A stretch of DNA of 64,000 bases. Source: Streptomyces changanensis (GTDB lineage: Bacteria; Actinomycetota; Actinomycetes; Streptomycetales; Streptomycetaceae). Below, in pieces: positions 1 to 9,571 of the stretch. A program made the translations under genes and the position numbers. The DNA lies in the NCBI RefSeq assembly GCF_024600715.1, contig NZ_CP102332.1, positions 1,178,001 through 1,242,000 of the forward strand, read 5' to 3'. Numbering within the stretch: position 1 is the stretch's first letter; each line of letters opens with the position of its first letter. Under the pieces are notes generated by a model, which saw only the letters and a program-made list of their open reading frames with translations, was not told the origin of the DNA and ran no database searches.

Positions 1-8
1 GTCCGCGG

Positions 9-1178
9 TCAGCGGACGGCCAGGAGGTGCTCCATGGCGAGCTGGTCGAGCCGTTCGAAGGCCATGGAGCGGCCGGCCGCGTCGGCCACGTCGAAGGTCT
101 CGTACGCCGTCGGGTCCGCGAGCAGCGCGGCGAGGCCGTCCTCGGCGGTCGGGCGGGAGAGCTCGTCCAGGCGGGAGGCGCGCAGGGCCTCGCGGACCTC
201 GGGGTCGGCGCGGAAGGCCGCGGCGCGTTCCTTGAGGATCAGGTAGTTGCGCATGCAGTTCCCGGCGGACTCCCACACCCCGTCGGCGCCGTCGGTGCGG
301 ACCGGCTTGAAGTCGAAGTGGCGCGGGCCGTCGTAGCCGGCGCTCTCCAGCAGGTCGACCAGCCAGAACGCCTGGCGCAGGTCCCCGGCGCCGAAGCGGA
401 GGTCCTGGTCGTACTTGATGCCGGACTGGCCGTTGAGGTCGATGTGGAAGAGCTTGCCCGCCCACAGGGCCTGGGCGATGCCGTGGGGGAAGTTGAGGCC
501 CGCCATCTGCTCGTGGCCCGTCTCCGGGTTCACGCCGACGAGGTCGGGGCGCTCCAGGCGCTCGATGAAGGCCAGGGCGTGGCCGACGGTGGGCAGGAGG
601 ATGTCGCCGCGCGGCTCGTTGGGCTTGGGCTCGATGGCGAAGCGCAGGTCGTAGCCCTGCTCGGTGACGTACTGGCCGAGGAGGTCGAACGCCTCCTTCA
701 TGCGGTCGAGGGCGACGCGGACGTCCTTGGCGGCGCCCGACTCCGCGCCCTCCCGGCCGCCCCAGGCGACGTAGGTGTGCGCCCCGAGCTCGACGGCCAG
801 GTCGATGTTGCGGATCGTCTTGCGCAGCGCGTAGCGGCGGACGTCCCGGTCGTTGGCGGTGAAGGCGCCGTCCTTGAAGACCGGGTGGGTGAAGAGGTTC
901 GTGGTGGCCATCGGCACCTTCATGCCGGTGCGGTCCAGCGCGTCGCGGAAGCGCTTGACGACGGCCTCGCGCTCGGCGTCGGAGGAGCCGAACGGGATGA
1001 GGTCGTCGTCGTGGAAGGTGACGCCGTACGCGCCGAGGCCGGCCAGGCGCTCCACCGTCTCGACCGGGTCGAGCGGCGGGCGGGTGGCGGCGCCGAAGGG
1101 GTCGGCGCCCTGCCAGCCGACGGTCCACAGACCGAAGGTGAACAGGTCGTCGGGGGTGGGGGCGAAGCGTTCCGGCAT
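9..1178 (-). CDS. xylA: Xylose isomerase
   Basis: A 389-residue protein with near-complete similarity to Streptomyces D-xylose isomerase, which converts D-xylose to D-xylulose in the cytoplasm with two divalent metals (Mg/Mn/Co). The catalytic segment [11 protein letters not shown] has its His at residue 56, matching His54 of the S. rubiginosus enzyme. The [10 protein letters not shown] and IEPKPNEP metal-site signatures and the late HFDFKP segment are also present. The length is that of the family, and the start follows a GAGGGA ribosome site. It is transcribed divergently from xylB, so the two share a promoter region. Identification is secure. Confidence 0.98.
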   Translation of the reverse strand: MPERFAPTPDDLFTFGLWTVGWQGADPFGAATRPPLDPVETVERLAGLGAYGVTFHDDDLIPFGSSDAEREAVVKRFRDALDRTGMKVPMATTNLFTHPVFKDGAFTANDRDVRRYALRKTIRNIDLAVELGAHTYVAWGGREGAESGAAKDVRVALDRMKEAFDLLGQYVTEQGYDLRFAIEPKPNEPRGDILLPTVGHALAFIERLERPDLVGVNPETGHEQMAGLNFPHGIAQALWAGKLFHIDLNGQSGIKYDQDLRFGAGDLRQAFWLVDLLESAGYDGPRHFDFKPVRTDGADGVWESAGNCMRNYLILKERAAAFRADPEVREALRASRLDELSRPTAEDGLAALLADPTAYETFDVADAAGRSMAFERLDQLAMEHLLAVR

Positions 1179-1318
1179 GGCTCTGGGTCCCTCGGCTCGG
1201 CTATTTGTTTGCTTTGATTACTAATAGCGCAAGCGCCGCATCCCGCCAAGGGGGCGCGCTCGGTCCAGCCTGTCGCGAACCCTGGTGACGGGGAATTTGT
1301 TCTGTGTACGATCAAAAC
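1179..1318. promoter_or_regulatory. Divergent xylA/xylB promoter region
   Basis: The 140-bp space between xylA and xylB holds an AT-rich stretch (about 1201-1226) that stands out in this GC-rich genome. The 7-mer ATTTGTT occurs twice, at 1203-1209 and 1295-1301, one copy near each promoter, which would suit a shared repressor such as a ROK-type XylR; no such gene lies in the window. A -10-like TACGAT at 1307-1312 ends six bases before the xylB ATG at 1319, suggesting a leaderless xylB transcript. The operator assignment is inference. Confidence 0.45.
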
Positions 1319-2782
1319 ATGGATCCCCTAGTCATCGGCGTGGACAGCTCGACGCAGTCCACCAAGGCGGCCGTCGTGGACGCCGCGAGCGGCCGGCTGC
1401 TGGCCGTCGGGCGTGCCCCGCACACCGTGACCGGTGAGGGCGGCGCCCGGGAGAGCGACCCCGAGCGGTGGTGGGCCGCGCTCGCCGAGGCCGTGGCCGC
1501 CGCGCTCGCGGAGGCCGGCGCCGACCCCCGGGCCGTGACGGGCCTCGCCGTCGCCGGCCAGCAGCACGGGCTCGTGGTCCTCGACGGCGCCGGACGCCCG
1601 CTGCGCCCCGCCCTGCTGTGGAACGACACCCGCTCCGCGCCCCAGGCGGCGGCCCTCACCGGAGCACTGGGCTCCGGGGCGTGGCTGGAGCGGACCGGCT
1701 CCGTCCCGGTGGCGTCCATGACGGCCGCCAAGTGGCGGTGGCTGCGCGAGAACGAGCCGCGCTCCGCGGACGCGGCCGCCGCGGTGCGCCTCCCGCACGA
1801 CTTCCTCACCGAACGGCTGACCGGGACGGCCGCCACCGACCCCGGCGACGCCTCCGGGACCTGCTGGTACTCCACCGCGACCGGCGCCTACGACCCGGAG
1901 CTGCTCGCCCTGCTGGAACTGGACCCCGCGCTGCTGCCGCGGATCGCGCCCTCGGCCGGCACCCGCGTCGGCACGCTCACCCCGGCCGCCGCCGAGGCGC
2001 TCGGGCTGCCCGGCGGCGTCCCCGTCGCCGCCGGGACGGGCGACAACATGGCCGCCGCCGTCGGGCTGGGCCTCGGCACGCGCGGGCTGCTCGACCACCC
2101 GGCGGTCTCGCTCGGCACGTCCGGCACCGTCTTCGCGGCGACCCGGACGCGCCCCGCGACGGCCGCCCTCGCCGGCTTCGCCGCCGCCGACGGGCACGGC
2201 ACCCACCTGCCGCTGGGCTGCACCCTCAACTGCACCCTCGCCGTCGACCGGATGGCCGCGCTGCTGGGCCTGGACCGCGAGGACGCGGCGCCGGGCGGCG
2301 AAGCCGTCGTCCTGCCGTACCTGGACGGCGAGCGCACCCCCGACCTGCCCGCCGCCGCCGGACTGATCACCGGCGTACGGCACACCACCACGCCGCGGCA
2401 GCTGCTGGGCGCGGCCTACGAGGGCGCCGTCTTCGCCCTGCTGCGCGCCCTGGAGGAGCTTCCCGCGCAGGGCGCCGGCGGGGACGCGCCGCTGCGGCTC
2501 GTCGGAGGCGGCGCCCGGGGCCGCGCCTGGGTGGAGACGGTACGGCGGCTCTCGGGGCGCCCCGTCGTGCTGCCGCGCACCACCGAACTCGTCGCCGTCG
2601 GCGCCGCCGCGCTGGCGGCGGGCGCGGCGACCGGGGACGACCCGGTCGCCGTCGCGACGGCGTGGGGCACCGGCGGGGGCGAGACGCTGCCGCCGGTCGC
2701 ACCCGACCGTGACACGCTGGACCGGATCGCCTCCGTACTCGACCGGGCAACCCCTCTCCTCACCACACAGGGACACCGATGA
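1319..2782 (+). CDS. xylB: Xylulokinase (FGGY family)
   Basis: A 487-residue FGGY carbohydrate kinase that phosphorylates D-xylulose to xylulose 5-phosphate for the pentose phosphate pathway. The N-terminal phosphate-binding segment GVDSSTQSTKAAVV and the C-terminal segment LVGGGARGRAW belong to the two actin-like lobes, and the GQQHGLV and LWNDTR segments in between are typical of xylulokinases. An upstream in-frame GTG exists at 1304, but ATG 1319 is preferred because it lies at the expected transcription start of a TACGAT -10 box and begins directly with the family sequence. The last codons overlap the next gene by four bases, implying translational coupling. Confidence 0.95.
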   Translation: MDPLVIGVDSSTQSTKAAVVDAASGRLLAVGRAPHTVTGEGGARESDPERWWAALAEAVAAALAEAGADPRAVTGLAVAGQQHGLVVLDGAGRPLRPALLWNDTRSAPQAAALTGALGSGAWLERTGSVPVASMTAAKWRWLRENEPRSADAAAAVRLPHDFLTERLTGTAATDPGDASGTCWYSTATGAYDPELLALLELDPALLPRIAPSAGTRVGTLTPAAAEALGLPGGVPVAAGTGDNMAAAVGLGLGTRGLLDHPAVSLGTSGTVFAATRTRPATAALAGFAAADGHGTHLPLGCTLNCTLAVDRMAALLGLDREDAAPGGEAVVLPYLDGERTPDLPAAAGLITGVRHTTTPRQLLGAAYEGAVFALLRALEELPAQGAGGDAPLRLVGGGARGRAWVETVRRLSGRPVVLPRTTELVAVGAAALAAGAATGDDPVAVATAWGTGGGETLPPVAPDRDTLDRIASVLDRATPLLTTQGHR

Positions 2783-5052
2783 AGTTCACCGACGGCTTCT
2801 GGCTGATGCGGGACGGCGTCCGCGCCTCGTACGCGACCGAGGTGCGCGACCTGCACGTCAGCGACGACCACGTCACCGCCTACGCGGCGGTCAGGCGGGT
2901 CGAGCACCGGGGGCACACGCTCAACTCGCCGCTGCTCACCGTGGAGTGCTTCTCCCCCGCCGAGGGGGTGATCGGCGTCCGCACCACCCACCACGCGGGG
3001 AAGGCGCACCGCGGGCCCGAGTTCGCGCTGCCGGGGGCCGACGCGGGCGGCGGGGGCTTCGCCCGCACCCGGCGGGACGGCTCCGTCACCGAGCTGACCA
3101 GCGGGCCGCTCACGGTGCGGCTGGACCGCGACGGGCCGTGGGGGCTGACGTTCCTCGACGCGGACGGGCGGCGGCTGACCGCGGTGGAGTCGAAGGGCAC
3201 CGCCTTCGTGGAGACCGCCGACGGGGCGCACCACATGGTCGCGCAGCTGGCCCTGGCCGTGGGCGAGCAGGTGTACGGGCTCGGGGAGCGCTTCACGCCG
3301 TTCGTCCGCAACGGCCAGAGCGTCGACATCTGGCAGGCGGACGGCGGCACCAGCAGCGAGCAGGCGTACAAGAACGTGCCGTTCCACCTGTCGTCACGGG
3401 GGTACGGCGTCTTCGTCAACCACCCGGGCCGGGTGTCGTACGAGGTGGGCTCCGAGTCGGTGGGCCAGGTGCAGTTCAGCGTCGAGGACCAGTCGCTGGA
3501 GTTCTACGTGGTGGCGGGGCCGACGCCGAAGGAGGTGCTCGCCCGGTACACGGCGCTGACGGGGCGGCCGGCGCTGCCGCCGGCGTGGTCGTTCGGCCTG
3601 TGGCTCACGACGTCGTTCTGCACCTCGTACGACGAGGAGACGGTCATGTCCTTCGTCGACGGGATGGCGGAGCGGGAGATCCCGCTGTCGGTCTTCCACT
3701 TCGACTGCTTCTGGATGCGCGAGTACCAGTGGTCGGACTTCCAGTGGGACCCGGAGACCTTCCCCGACCCGGAGGGCATGCTGGCCCGGCTCAAGGAGCG
3801 GGGGCTGCGCGTCAGCATGTGGATCAACCCGTACATCGGGCAGAAGTCGGCGCTGTTCGCCGAGGGCGCCGCCCTCGGCCACCTGGTGCGGCGGCCGGAC
3901 GGGGACGTCTGGCAGTGGGACCTGTGGCAGGCCGGGATGGCGCTGGTGGACTTCACGAGCCCGGAGGCGCGGGCCTGGTTCCAGGGCAAGCTGAAGGTGC
4001 TGCTGGACCAGGGCGTCGACTGCTTCAAGACGGACTTCGGCGAGCGCGTCCCGACGGACGTCGTCTGGCACGACGGCTCCGACCCGGAGCGGATGCACAA
4101 CTACTACGCCCAGCTGTACAACGAGTGCGTCTTCGAGCTGCTGGAGAAGGAGCGCGGCCACGGCGAGGCGGTGGTGTTCGCCCGCTCGGCGACGGCCGGC
4201 GGGCAGAAGTACCCGGTCCACTGGGGCGGTGACTGCTTCGCGTCGTTCGAGGCGATGGCGGAGTCGCTGCGCGGCGGGCTGTCGCTGGGACTGTCGGGGT
4301 TCGGCTTCTGGAGCCACGACATCGGCGGGTTCGAGGGCACGCCGGAGCCGGCCGTCTTCAAGCGGTGGCTCGCCTTCGGTCTGCTGTCGTCGCACAGCAG
4401 GCTGCACGGGAACATGTCGTACCGCGTGCCGTGGGAGTTCGGCGAGGAGGCGGTGGAGGTGGCCCGGCAGTTCACGGAACTGAAGCACCGGCTGATGCCG
4501 TACCTGTACGGGGCGGCGGTGGAGGCGCACCGCACGGGCGTGCCGCTGATGAGGCCGATGCTGCTGGAGTTCCCCGGCGACCCCGGCTGCCGGACGCTGG
4601 ACCGGCAGTACATGCTCGGCCCCGACCTGCTGGTGGCGCCGGTGTTCTCGGCGGACGGGGAGGTCGAGTTCTACCTGCCGGAGGGGGTGTGGACGCACCT
4701 GCTGACCGGGGAGCGGGTGACCGGCCCGGTGTGGCGGCGTGACACGTACGGGTTCGACGGCCTGCCGCTGTACGTGCGGCCGGGCGCGGTCCTGCCGCTC
4801 GGCGCGGACGACCAGCGGCCCGACGGCGACTGGCTGGACGGGCTGACGCTGCTGGTCCAGCCGGACGCGGACGGCGCGGTGGTGTCGGTGCCGGACCCGT
4901 CGGGCGCGGAGGCGGCGCGGTTCACGGTCGTCCGGGACGGTGGCGCGGTGCGGGTGGTGGCGGCCGGCACGGACCGGCCCTTCCGGGTGCGCGTGGTGGG
5001 CGCGGGGTCCGCCGGCGGGGTCGGCGAGGTCGTCGTACCGCCGGGCCGCTGA
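2779..5052 (+). CDS. yicI: Alpha-xylosidase, GH31 (YicI type)
   Basis: A 757-residue glycoside hydrolase family 31 enzyme that releases alpha-linked xylose from xyloglucan oligosaccharides such as isoprimeverose. The nucleophile segment FKTDFGERVP (around residue 420) and the acid/base region WGGDCFASFEAMAESLRGG followed by GFWSHDIGG match E. coli YicI almost residue for residue. There is no signal peptide, so it acts on imported oligosaccharides. Its ATG overlaps the xylB stop (ATGA). The operon order suggests that xylose released here feeds directly into XylA and XylB. Confidence 0.93.
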   Translation: MKFTDGFWLMRDGVRASYATEVRDLHVSDDHVTAYAAVRRVEHRGHTLNSPLLTVECFSPAEGVIGVRTTHHAGKAHRGPEFALPGADAGGGGFARTRRDGSVTELTSGPLTVRLDRDGPWGLTFLDADGRRLTAVESKGTAFVETADGAHHMVAQLALAVGEQVYGLGERFTPFVRNGQSVDIWQADGGTSSEQAYKNVPFHLSSRGYGVFVNHPGRVSYEVGSESVGQVQFSVEDQSLEFYVVAGPTPKEVLARYTALTGRPALPPAWSFGLWLTTSFCTSYDEETVMSFVDGMAEREIPLSVFHFDCFWMREYQWSDFQWDPETFPDPEGMLARLKERGLRVSMWINPYIGQKSALFAEGAALGHLVRRPDGDVWQWDLWQAGMALVDFTSPEARAWFQGKLKVLLDQGVDCFKTDFGERVPTDVVWHDGSDPERMHNYYAQLYNECVFELLEKERGHGEAVVFARSATAGGQKYPVHWGGDCFASFEAMAESLRGGLSLGLSGFGFWSHDIGGFEGTPEPAVFKRWLAFGLLSSHSRLHGNMSYRVPWEFGEEAVEVARQFTELKHRLMPYLYGAAVEAHRTGVPLMRPMLLEFPGDPGCRTLDRQYMLGPDLLVAPVFSADGEVEFYLPEGVWTHLLTGERVTGPVWRRDTYGFDGLPLYVRPGAVLPLGADDQRPDGDWLDGLTLLVQPDADGAVVSVPDPSGAEAARFTVVRDGGAVRVVAAGTDRPFRVRVVGAGSAGGVGEVVVPPGR

Positions 5053-5067
5053 GGCGGCAGCCGCGCC

Positions 5068-5188
5068 GTGCCGGGAGCGTGGCCGCCCCGTATCGGGCGG
5101 CTGAGGCCGGGCGGCCGGCACCCGTCGTGCCGGGCGGCTGAGGCCGGGCGCCCACGCACGCGTCGTGCCGGATGCGTGGCCGCCCCGT
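5068..5188. repeat. Degenerate tandem duplications between yicI and the next gene
   Basis: A 20-bp sequence beginning CGGGCGGCTGAGG occurs exactly at 5094-5113 and 5131-5150. A longer 24-bp segment around GCGTGGCCGCCCCGT occurs at 5068-5091 and again, with two changes, at 5165-5188. The arrangement looks like slippage-type local duplication in non-coding sequence, and no gene is supported here. Confidence 0.7.
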
Positions 5189-5224
5189 GCCGGGGGCGCG
5201 CGGGGCGGTGGCTACGGTGGGGGC

Positions 5225-6157
5225 GTGGGACGACGTGGAACGAGGGCGCCCGTGGCCCCGCTCGGGCAGCGGGACGGAGTGGACCCCGCGCGGGTGCGGC
5301 TGCCGGCCGACCCGGACGGGGCGTGGCGCACGGTGCGGGACCACCTGGTGGAGCGCTACGCCGCGGCGATCGGGGCCGGGCGCGTGGACGCCATGCTCAC
5401 CGGCGGGGCGTTCGTCGGGGCGGACGGCCGGCCGGTCACCGGTCGCGAGCCGTACGCGCCGGGGCTGTACCTGTGGTTCCACCGGGAGTTCCCGCCGGAG
5501 GAGCCGGTGCCGTTCGCGGTCGGGATCGTCCACCGCGACGAGCGGATCGTGGTGGCCGACAAGCCGCACTTCCTGGCGACGACACCGCGCGGCCGGCACG
5601 TGACCGAGACGGCGCTGGCGCGGCTGCGGCGCGAGCTGGGCCTGCCGGGGCTCCAGCCGGCGCACCGGCTGGACCGGCTCACGGCGGGGCTGGTGCTCTT
5701 CGTCGTGCGGCCGGAGCACCGGGGGGCTTACCAGACGCTGTTCCGGGACCGCCGGGTGGTCAAGGAGTACGAGGCGGTGGCCCCGTACGACCCGGGGCTC
5801 GCCCTGCCGGTGACCGTGCGCAGCCGGATCGTGAAGGAGCGGGGCGTGCTCGCGGCGCGGGAGGTGCCGGGCGAGCCGAACAGCGAGAGCCGGATCGAGC
5901 TGCTGGCGCACCGGGACGGGCTGGGCCGGTACCGGCTGGTGCCGGCGACCGGCCAGACCCACCAGCTGCGGGTCCACATGGCCCGGCTGGGGGTGCCCAT
6001 CGTGGACGACCCGCTGTACCCGGCGGTGCGGGAGGACGGGCCGGAGGACTTCACCCGTCCGCTGCGGCTGCTGGCGCGGAGGCTGGAGTTCACCGACCCG
6101 GTCACGGGCGACCCGGTGCGGTGCGTGAGCCGCCTGTCGCTCAGTGGCCCCGCCTGA
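5225..6157 (+). CDS. RluA-family pseudouridine synthase
   Basis: A protein of about 310 residues with the RluA-family active-site signature HRLDRLTAGLVLF, whose Asp attacks the target uridine, followed by LVPATGQTHQLRVHM near the C-terminus, typical of the fold. It should isomerise uridine in rRNA or tRNA, but the site cannot be predicted. There is no S4 domain. GTG 5225 is chosen because a TACGGT -10-like box at 5213-5218 ends six bases before it, indicating a leaderless transcript. The longer frame upstream lies in repeat-rich sequence. Its 3' end overlaps the convergent hydrolase gene by 17 bases. Confidence 0.88.
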   Translation: MGRRGTRAPVAPLGQRDGVDPARVRLPADPDGAWRTVRDHLVERYAAAIGAGRVDAMLTGGAFVGADGRPVTGREPYAPGLYLWFHREFPPEEPVPFAVGIVHRDERIVVADKPHFLATTPRGRHVTETALARLRRELGLPGLQPAHRLDRLTAGLVLFVVRPEHRGAYQTLFRDRRVVKEYEAVAPYDPGLALPVTVRSRIVKERGVLAAREVPGEPNSESRIELLAHRDGLGRYRLVPATGQTHQLRVHMARLGVPIVDDPLYPAVREDGPEDFTRPLRLLARRLEFTDPVTGDPVRCVSRLSLSGPA

Positions 6158-6770
6158 TCCACTCCTCCAGGTGCGGGGCCTCGGCGCCGATCGTGGTGCT
6201 CTCGCCGTGCCCCGTGCGGACGACCGTCTCCGGCGGCAGGGTGAGCAGCCGGTCGCGGATCGAGTCGATGATCGTCGGGAAGTGGGAGAAGGACCGGCCG
6301 GTGGCGCCGGGGCCGCCGGCGAAGAGCGTGTCGCCGGTGAAGACGGTGCCCAGGTCGGGCGCGTGGAGGCTGACCGCGCCGGGGGCGTGGCCCGGGGTGT
6401 GCAGGACGGTGAGGTCGGTCCCCGCGATGGTGAGGGTCTGCCCGTCGGCGAGCTCGCCGTCCGGGTGGTGGTCGGGGTGGGTGAGCTTCCACAGCGGCAG
6501 GTCGTCCGGGTGGAGCAGGATCCGGGCGCCGGTGGCGGCGGCGAGGGCGGGGGCGGCGCCGATGTGGTCGTCGTGGGCGTGGGTGCAGACGACGGCCCGC
6601 AGCGTCCGGCCGTCGAGGGCGGCCAGGATGGCGTCGGGGTCGTGGGCGGCGTCGATGACGACGGCCTCCGCGCCGTCGCCGACGATCCAGACGTTGTTCT
6701 CGACCTCCCAGGTGCCCCCGTCCAGGGAGAAGGTGCCGGAGGTGACGAGGTGCTCGACGCGGGCGGCCAT
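6141..6770 (-). CDS. Metallo-beta-lactamase-fold hydrolase linked to mycothiol-dependent formaldehyde oxidation
   Basis: A 209-residue glyoxalase II-like hydrolase. The metal motif THAHDDHIG (HxHxDH) is clear, with later metal ligands in HTPGHAPG and FTGDTLF and a final GHGESTT. It overlaps the end of the upstream mycothiol dehydrogenase gene by one base (6770), so the two form an operon. In actinobacteria this neighbour is thought to hydrolyse the S-formylmycothiol made by the dehydrogenase, releasing formate and mycothiol. That specific role is inferred from position; the hydrolase fold is certain. Confidence 0.85.
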   Translation of the reverse strand: MAARVEHLVTSGTFSLDGGTWEVENNVWIVGDGAEAVVIDAAHDPDAILAALDGRTLRAVVCTHAHDDHIGAAPALAAATGARILLHPDDLPLWKLTHPDHHPDGELADGQTLTIAGTDLTVLHTPGHAPGAVSLHAPDLGTVFTGDTLFAGGPGATGRSFSHFPTIIDSIRDRLLTLPPETVVRTGHGESTTIGAEAPHLEEWIRRGH

Positions 6771-7855
6771 CAGAGGACCACCACCGAGCGCAGGACGTCG
6801 CCCTCGTGCATCCGCGCGAACGCCTTCTCGACGTCGCCGAGACCGATCGTCTCGGTGACGAACGCGCCGAGGTCGATGCGGCCCTGCTGGTGCAGGTCGA
6901 TGAGCATCGGGAAGTCCCGGGAGGGCAGGCAGTCGCCGTACCAGGAGGACTTCAGCGCGCCGCCGCGTCCGAAGACGTCGAGCAGCGGGAGCTCCAGCTT
7001 CATGTCGGGGGTGGGGACGCCGACGAGGACGACCGTGCCGGCGAGGTCGCGGGCGTAGAACGCCTGCCGGTACGTCTCGGGGCGGCCGACCGCCTCGATG
7101 ACGACGTCGGCGCCGAACCCGCCGGTCAGCTCGCGGACCGCCTCGACGGGGTCGGTGGTGCTGCTGTTCACGGTGTGGGTGGCGCCCATGGAGCGGGCGG
7201 TCTCCAGCTTCCGGTCGTCGATGTCGACGGCGATGATCCGGGCGGCCCCGGCGAGGCGGGAGCCGACGATCGCGGCGTCGCCGACGCCGCCGCAGCCGAT
7301 GACGGCGACCGTGTCGCCGCGGCCGACCGCGCCGGTGTTGACGGCCGCGCCGATGCCGGCCATCACGCCGCAGCCGAGCAGGCCGGCGACGGCGGGGGCG
7401 ACGGACGGGTCGACCTTGGTGCACTGGCCGGCGGCGACGAGGGTCTTCTCGGCGAAGGCGCCGATGCCCAGCGCGGCGGACAGCTCGGTGCCGTCCTCCA
7501 GGGTCATCTTCCGGGTGGCGTTGTGGGTGTCGAAGCAGTACCAGGGCCTGCCGCGCCGGCAGGCCCGGCAGCTGCCGCAGACGGCTCGCCAGTTGAGGAT
7601 CACGAAGTCGCCGGGGGTGACCTCGGTGACGTCCGGGCCGACGCTCTCCACCACGCCCGCCGCCTCGTGGCCGAGGAGGAAGGGGAAGTCGTCGTTGATG
7701 CCGCCCTGCTTGTAGTGCAGGTCCGTGTGGCAGACGCCGCACGCCTGCACCCGCACCACCGCCTCGCCGGGGCCGGGGTCCGGGACGATCACCGTCTCGA
7801 CCCGCACGGGCTCGTTCTTCCCCGGGGCCACGACCCCTCGGACCTGCTGTGCCAT
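6770..7855 (-). CDS. mscR: S-(hydroxymethyl)mycothiol dehydrogenase
   Basis: A 361-residue zinc alcohol dehydrogenase family protein (class III-like) that oxidises the spontaneous adduct of formaldehyde and mycothiol using NAD. It has the catalytic zinc segment [15 protein letters not shown] with GHEAAG downstream, the four-cysteine structural zinc loop [15 protein letters not shown], and the Rossmann motif GCGGVGDAA. The sequence is characteristic of the MscR/mycothiol-dependent formaldehyde dehydrogenase group, which can also act as an S-nitrosomycothiol reductase. GAGGAAGGG precedes the ATG. It is the first gene of the two-gene formaldehyde operon. Confidence 0.93.
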   Translation of the reverse strand: MAQQVRGVVAPGKNEPVRVETVIVPDPGPGEAVVRVQACGVCHTDLHYKQGGINDDFPFLLGHEAAGVVESVGPDVTEVTPGDFVILNWRAVCGSCRACRRGRPWYCFDTHNATRKMTLEDGTELSAALGIGAFAEKTLVAAGQCTKVDPSVAPAVAGLLGCGVMAGIGAAVNTGAVGRGDTVAVIGCGGVGDAAIVGSRLAGAARIIAVDIDDRKLETARSMGATHTVNSSTTDPVEAVRELTGGFGADVVIEAVGRPETYRQAFYARDLAGTVVLVGVPTPDMKLELPLLDVFGRGGALKSSWYGDCLPSRDFPMLIDLHQQGRIDLGAFVTETIGLGDVEKAFARMHEGDVLRSVVVL

Positions 7856-8028
7856 CGCGGCGTGTCCCTTCCTCGGTACGGGTGTACGGCACCACTATCG
7901 CGGTCGGCGGGCGTGCCGGGGGGTCGTTTCCGGCCGTACGGGCGCCCCGGATGTGCCGGGGCGCGTTCGACGGCCGCCCGGCCGCCGGACGCGCGAGGCT
8001 CACGCCCGAGCCCACGCCGCATGCGCGA

Positions 8029-8059
8029 GGCCCCCGCCGGACGCTGTCCGGCGGGGGCC
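8029..8059 (-). terminator. Hairpin terminator downstream of the permease
   Basis: A perfect 13-bp inverted repeat (GGCCCCCGCCGGA at 8029-8041 and its complement at 8047-8059) is separated by a 5-base loop. It lies 46 bp beyond the permease stop and before mscR, so it should end the permease transcript. There is no T-tract, which is usual for Streptomyces terminators. Confidence 0.8.
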
Positions 8060-8104
8060 CTGGGGCGCGGGGCGCGGGGGGCGGGGGCACGGGGCCCCCG
8101 GGGG

Positions 8105-9571
8105 TCAGTCCTGCGACCGGGAGGCCGCCAGCGCGCCGACCCGCTTGCGGACGGCGAACCAGCCGCCGACGAGCAGGGCCGCGATGAGGGGCAGGCAGTT
8201 GACCGTGGTCCGGCCGACGCCACCGCCCCACCACATCAGGACGAGGACGGACGCGAGGAAGACGAGCGTCACGATCTGCGTGTACGGGGCCCAGGGAAGC
8301 CGGTAGGACGGCCGGGTGACCCGGCCCTCCGTGGAGCGGGACCAGAACAGCAGCGAGCAGATCATGATCATGCCCCAGGTGCCGAGGATGCCGATGGAGG
8401 CGAGGTTCAGCACGATCTCGAACGCCTCGCCCGGCACCACGTAGTTCAGGCCGACGCCCAGCACACCGAAGGCGGCGGTGAGCAGGATGCCGCCGTAGGG
8501 CACCTGGCCCTTGTTCATGCGGGCGGTGAACTTGGGCGCGGAGCCCGCCATGGCCATCGAGCGCAGGATGCGGCCGGTGGAGTACAGGCCGGAGTTCAGG
8601 CTGGACAGGGCGGCGGTGAGGACGACCAGGTTCATGATGCCGGCCGTGCCCGGGATGCCGAGCTTGTCGAAGACGGTGACGAACGGGCTCTGGTCGCCGG
8701 AGTAGGCGGTGTACGGCAGGAGCAGCGCCAGCAGGACGACGGAGCCGACGTAGAAGAGGCCGACGCGCCACATGATCGAGTTGATCGCCTTCGGCATGAT
8801 CTTCTCGGGGTTCTCGGTCTCACCGGCGGCGACGCCGACCAGCTCGACGGAGGCGTAGGCGAAGACGACGCCCTGGACGACCATCAGCATCGGCAGCATG
8901 CCGAGCGGGAAGATGCCGCCGCTGTCGGAGACCGTGGCCAGGCCGGGGGTGTGCCCGCCGACCTCGTGCTGCGTGACGACCAGGAAGATGCCGACGCACA
9001 TGAAGATCACGAGGGCCGCGACCTTGATGATCGCGAACCAGAACTCCATCTCGCCGAAGTACTTCACCGAGATCAGGTTCGCGGTGAGCACGACGGCGAG
9101 GGCGATCAGGGCGAGGATCCACTGCGGGACGTCGCTGAACATCGCCCAGAAGTGGGCGTACGTGGCGGCCGCGGTGATGTCGGCGACCGCGGTGGTCGAC
9201 CAGTTGAGGAAGTACAGCCAGCCGGCCGTGTAGGCGCCCTTCTCACCCATGAACTCACGGGCGTAGCTCACGAAGGCGCCCGAGGAGGGGCGGTAGAGGA
9301 CCAGCTCGCCGAGCGCGCGGACGACGAAGAACGCGAAGACGCCGCAGACGGCGTACGCGATGGCGAGGGAGGGGCCCGCGCCCGCCAGGCGGCCACCGGC
9401 GCCGAGGAAGAGGCCGGTGCCGATCGCGCCGCCGATGGCGATCATGTTGACGTGGCGGGACTTGAGGTCCTTGCTGTAGCCGGTGTCTCCGGCGTCGACG
9501 TGGGGCGACGCCTGGGTGGCCGGGGTTCCGGCGTTCCCTGTAGGGGCCGCGGACAGCGAGCGGTCGCTCAT
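8105..9571 (-). CDS. Amino acid permease, AnsP (L-asparagine) type
   Basis: A 488-residue APC-superfamily permease with about 12 membrane segments. After a hydrophilic head of about 38 residues, the segment DLKSRHVNMIAIGGAIGTG followed by LFLGAGGRLAGAGP closely matches enterobacterial and mycobacterial AnsP. The conserved AGETENPEKIMPKAIN loop lies mid-protein. Import of asparagine or a related amino acid by proton symport is the likely role, although substrate within this family is hard to assign. It is monocistronic with a strong terminator behind it. Start ATG 9571 follows a 5' region with a possible hairpin. Confidence 0.87.
   Translation of the reverse strand: MSDRSLSAAPTGNAGTPATQASPHVDAGDTGYSKDLKSRHVNMIAIGGAIGTGLFLGAGGRLAGAGPSLAIAYAVCGVFAFFVVRALGELVLYRPSSGAFVSYAREFMGEKGAYTAGWLYFLNWSTTAVADITAAATYAHFWAMFSDVPQWILALIALAVVLTANLISVKYFGEMEFWFAIIKVAALVIFMCVGIFLVVTQHEVGGHTPGLATVSDSGGIFPLGMLPMLMVVQGVVFAYASVELVGVAAGETENPEKIMPKAINSIMWRVGLFYVGSVVLLALLLPYTAYSGDQSPFVTVFDKLGIPGTAGIMNLVVLTAALSSLNSGLYSTGRILRSMAMAGSAPKFTARMNKGQVPYGGILLTAAFGVLGVGLNYVVPGEAFEIVLNLASIGILGTWGMIMICSLLFWSRSTEGRVTRPSYRLPWAPYTQIVTLVFLASVLVLMWWGGGVGRTTVNCLPLIAALLVGGWFAVRKRVGALAASRSQD

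Noticed and set aside
6141..8771. An 876-residue frame on the minus strand that contains the MBL hydrolase at its end
   Set aside because: Only the last 209 residues are real. The rest runs through mscR and the permease in a wrong frame and is Arg/Pro-rich.
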